Positions 6,713-7,248 of a stretch of 7,248 nucleotides of DNA are shown piece after piece (the stretch's first letter is position 1; each line of letters starts with the position of its first letter). The notes under the pieces were generated by a model, which saw nothing but the letters and a program-made list of their open reading frames with translations, did not search any database and was not told where the DNA came from. The translations under genes and the position numbers were made by a program. The stretch is taken from NCBI GenBank assembly GCA_039798005.1, contig JBDKGV010000182.1, positions 1 to 7,248 on the forward strand. Direction: 5' to 3'. The stretch is from JBDKGV01 sp039798005. GTDB taxonomy: Bacteria > Fibrobacterota > Fibrobacteria > UBA5070.

Positions 6713-6750
6713 AAACCCCGTCCGGTCCTCCCGGGCGGGGTTTTGTTTTG
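6713..6750 (+). terminator. Rho-independent terminator of pfp
   Basis: AAACCCCGTCCGG (6713-6725) pairs with CCGGGCGGGGTTT (6731-6743). This gives a 13-bp GC-rich stem with one G-U pair and a 5-nt loop, continued by TTTTGTTTTG. It lies 132 nt after the pfp stop, so the message has a long 3' untranslated tail. On the minus strand only three U residues follow the stem, so it is chiefly a plus-strand terminator. Confidence 0.92.
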
Positions 6751-6774
6751 ATCACCACTCAGAATGGGGATATT

Positions 6775-6784
6775 CACCCGGGTG
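6775..6784. repeat. 10-bp palindrome CACCCGGGTG, possible operator
   Basis: A perfect 10-bp palindrome flanked by imperfectly symmetrical AT-rich arms (GATATT on the left, TAAATT on the right). It lies 25 bp past the terminator. A weak promoter-like pair, TTGATC -17- TATTCA, ends right at its left edge, a position where a repressor could act. Chance occurrence in GC-rich DNA is possible, and no regulator is identifiable. Confidence 0.3.
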
Positions 6785-6861
6785 TAAATTCAACGAAGCA
6801 CGGAATGAAAGTGCTCAGGGAGCCAAGCTCATGACGACCGATGCCCCGAGAGTCGGCGTGG

Positions 6862-7248
6862 TCACCAACTCCAGATCAACGAAACCTTGGCGCTTGGCAA
6901 TATTTCACCCTCGGTACAAAGTGGAGCAGAGACGCGAGCGATATGATCCCACGAATACCATGAGTCCGCATTACCTTCCATCTCCTCGACAATGCAATAG
7001 CTCAAGCCAAGCGTCGTACCAAAGCGAAACGGAGGAAGAGGATACTCGATTGACAGAGTGGAACCGAGTATTCCGTATGAGTAATCATAATTGCCTTCCT
7101 CCGGCCTTCTGCTGTACATGCTGCTTTCCTCCGAGAATATCACTCTCTCGGTCTGCTCTCGAGTGTAGGTGTTAAGGGCCAGGCCGATCAGCAGCTTCTT
7201 TCTGAACGCAGGAAATTGAACACCTAACTTCTCTTCGGATTGAAATCC
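6862..7248 (-). CDS. Probable outer-membrane beta-barrel protein, C-terminal fragment (5' end outside window)
   Basis: A minus-strand frame is open from the right edge to a TGA at 6862-6864 (128 codons). The GTG at 7143 is internal: upstream in-frame codons continue to the edge (GFQSEEKLGVQFPAF, then KKLLIGLALNTYTREQ). I do not recognise the family. The protein shows alternating polar/apolar, aromatic-rich stretches that read as amphipathic beta-strands: KLLIGLALNTYT, YGILGSTLSIEYPL, FRFGTTLGLSYCI and SAKVSLIWSW. These are separated by charged, Gly/Tyr/Glu-rich loops. It ends in Trp with apolar residues at -1, -3, -5, -7 and -9 (W, W, L, V, A), as in the BAM recognition signal of outer-membrane proteins. 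Codon use is far less GC-biased than in pfp or lptB, and the region is close to half G+C. It converges on pfp. Barrel identity is inference; that it is the real reading strand is likely but not certain. Confidence 0.6.
   Translation of the reverse strand, partial: GFQSEEKLGVQFPAFRKKLLIGLALNTYTREQTERVIFSEESSMYSRRPEEGNYDYSYGILGSTLSIEYPLPPFRFGTTLGLSYCIVEEMEGNADSWYSWDHIARVSAPLCTEGEILPSAKVSLIWSW

Larger units (their letters stand above)
6582..6861. other. Intergenic segment after pfp
   Basis: About 280 bp with no gene I accept. In order it contains a small hairpin, GCCGTAG-6 nt-CTACGGC (6621-6640), the pfp terminator (6713-6750), a perfect palindrome CACCCGGGTG (6775-6784), and an A-rich stretch leading to an ATG at 6831 with AGGGAG 8 nt before it. 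The plus-strand frame from that ATG is judged doubtful (see findings). The hairpin lacks a T-run and may be the folded 3' end of the pfp message. Confidence 0.5.

Noticed and set aside
1..7248. CRISPR arrays, insertion sequences, tRNA or rRNA genes, riboswitches, attachment sites
   Set aside because: Looked for spaced direct repeats, transposase motifs, cloverleaf signatures and conserved leader motifs by eye and found none.

Overview
The window reads as ordinary chromosome from a high-GC, Gram-negative (diderm) bacterium. The diderm call rests on lptB, the ATPase of the lipopolysaccharide export machine, and on a probable outer-membrane barrel fragment at the right edge. Other traits are a long (about 550 aa) pyrophosphate-dependent phosphofructokinase, a stand-alone PurQ and a small DRTGG-domain protein. 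This mix is compatible with Fibrobacterota, Spirochaetota or another non-proteobacterial diderm lineage. The sensor-kinase N-terminal region also resembles kinases of those groups. I lean weakly to Fibrobacterota; the assignment is an inference.

Layout. Positions 3-2581 (+) hold a two-gene signalling operon: the C-terminal part of a histidine kinase, then, overlapping by ATGA, a REC-GAF-GGDEF diguanylate cyclase response regulator. A hairpin at 2611-2637 lies between this operon and a convergent gene at 2663-3019 (-) for a DRTGG-domain protein. A 138-bp, AT-richer spacer separates that gene from the divergent purQ (3158-3943, +). It is followed by lptB (4014-4835, +) and pfp (4941-6581, +), with a strong rho-independent terminator at 6713-6750. 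The segment 6582-6861 has no gene I accept; it holds a small hairpin, the terminator and a 10-bp palindrome. From 6862 to the right edge the composition falls to about half G+C, and an open minus-strand frame encodes what looks like the C-terminus of an outer-membrane beta-barrel protein.

How the genes work together. The kinase and cyclase probably form a phosphorelay that converts an unknown signal into c-di-GMP. purQ, lptB and pfp are housekeeping genes from unrelated pathways (purine synthesis, LPS export, glycolysis) that share a direction. Gaps of 70-105 bp with hairpins make one tight operon uncertain. Long antisense frames over the high-GC genes (for example 110-2626 and 4107-6080 on the minus strand) are composition artefacts. 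I see no CRISPR array, insertion sequence, tRNA, rRNA, defence island or clearly novel multi-gene system. The least-explained parts are the right-edge barrel fragment with its flanking DNA and the solo DRTGG protein.
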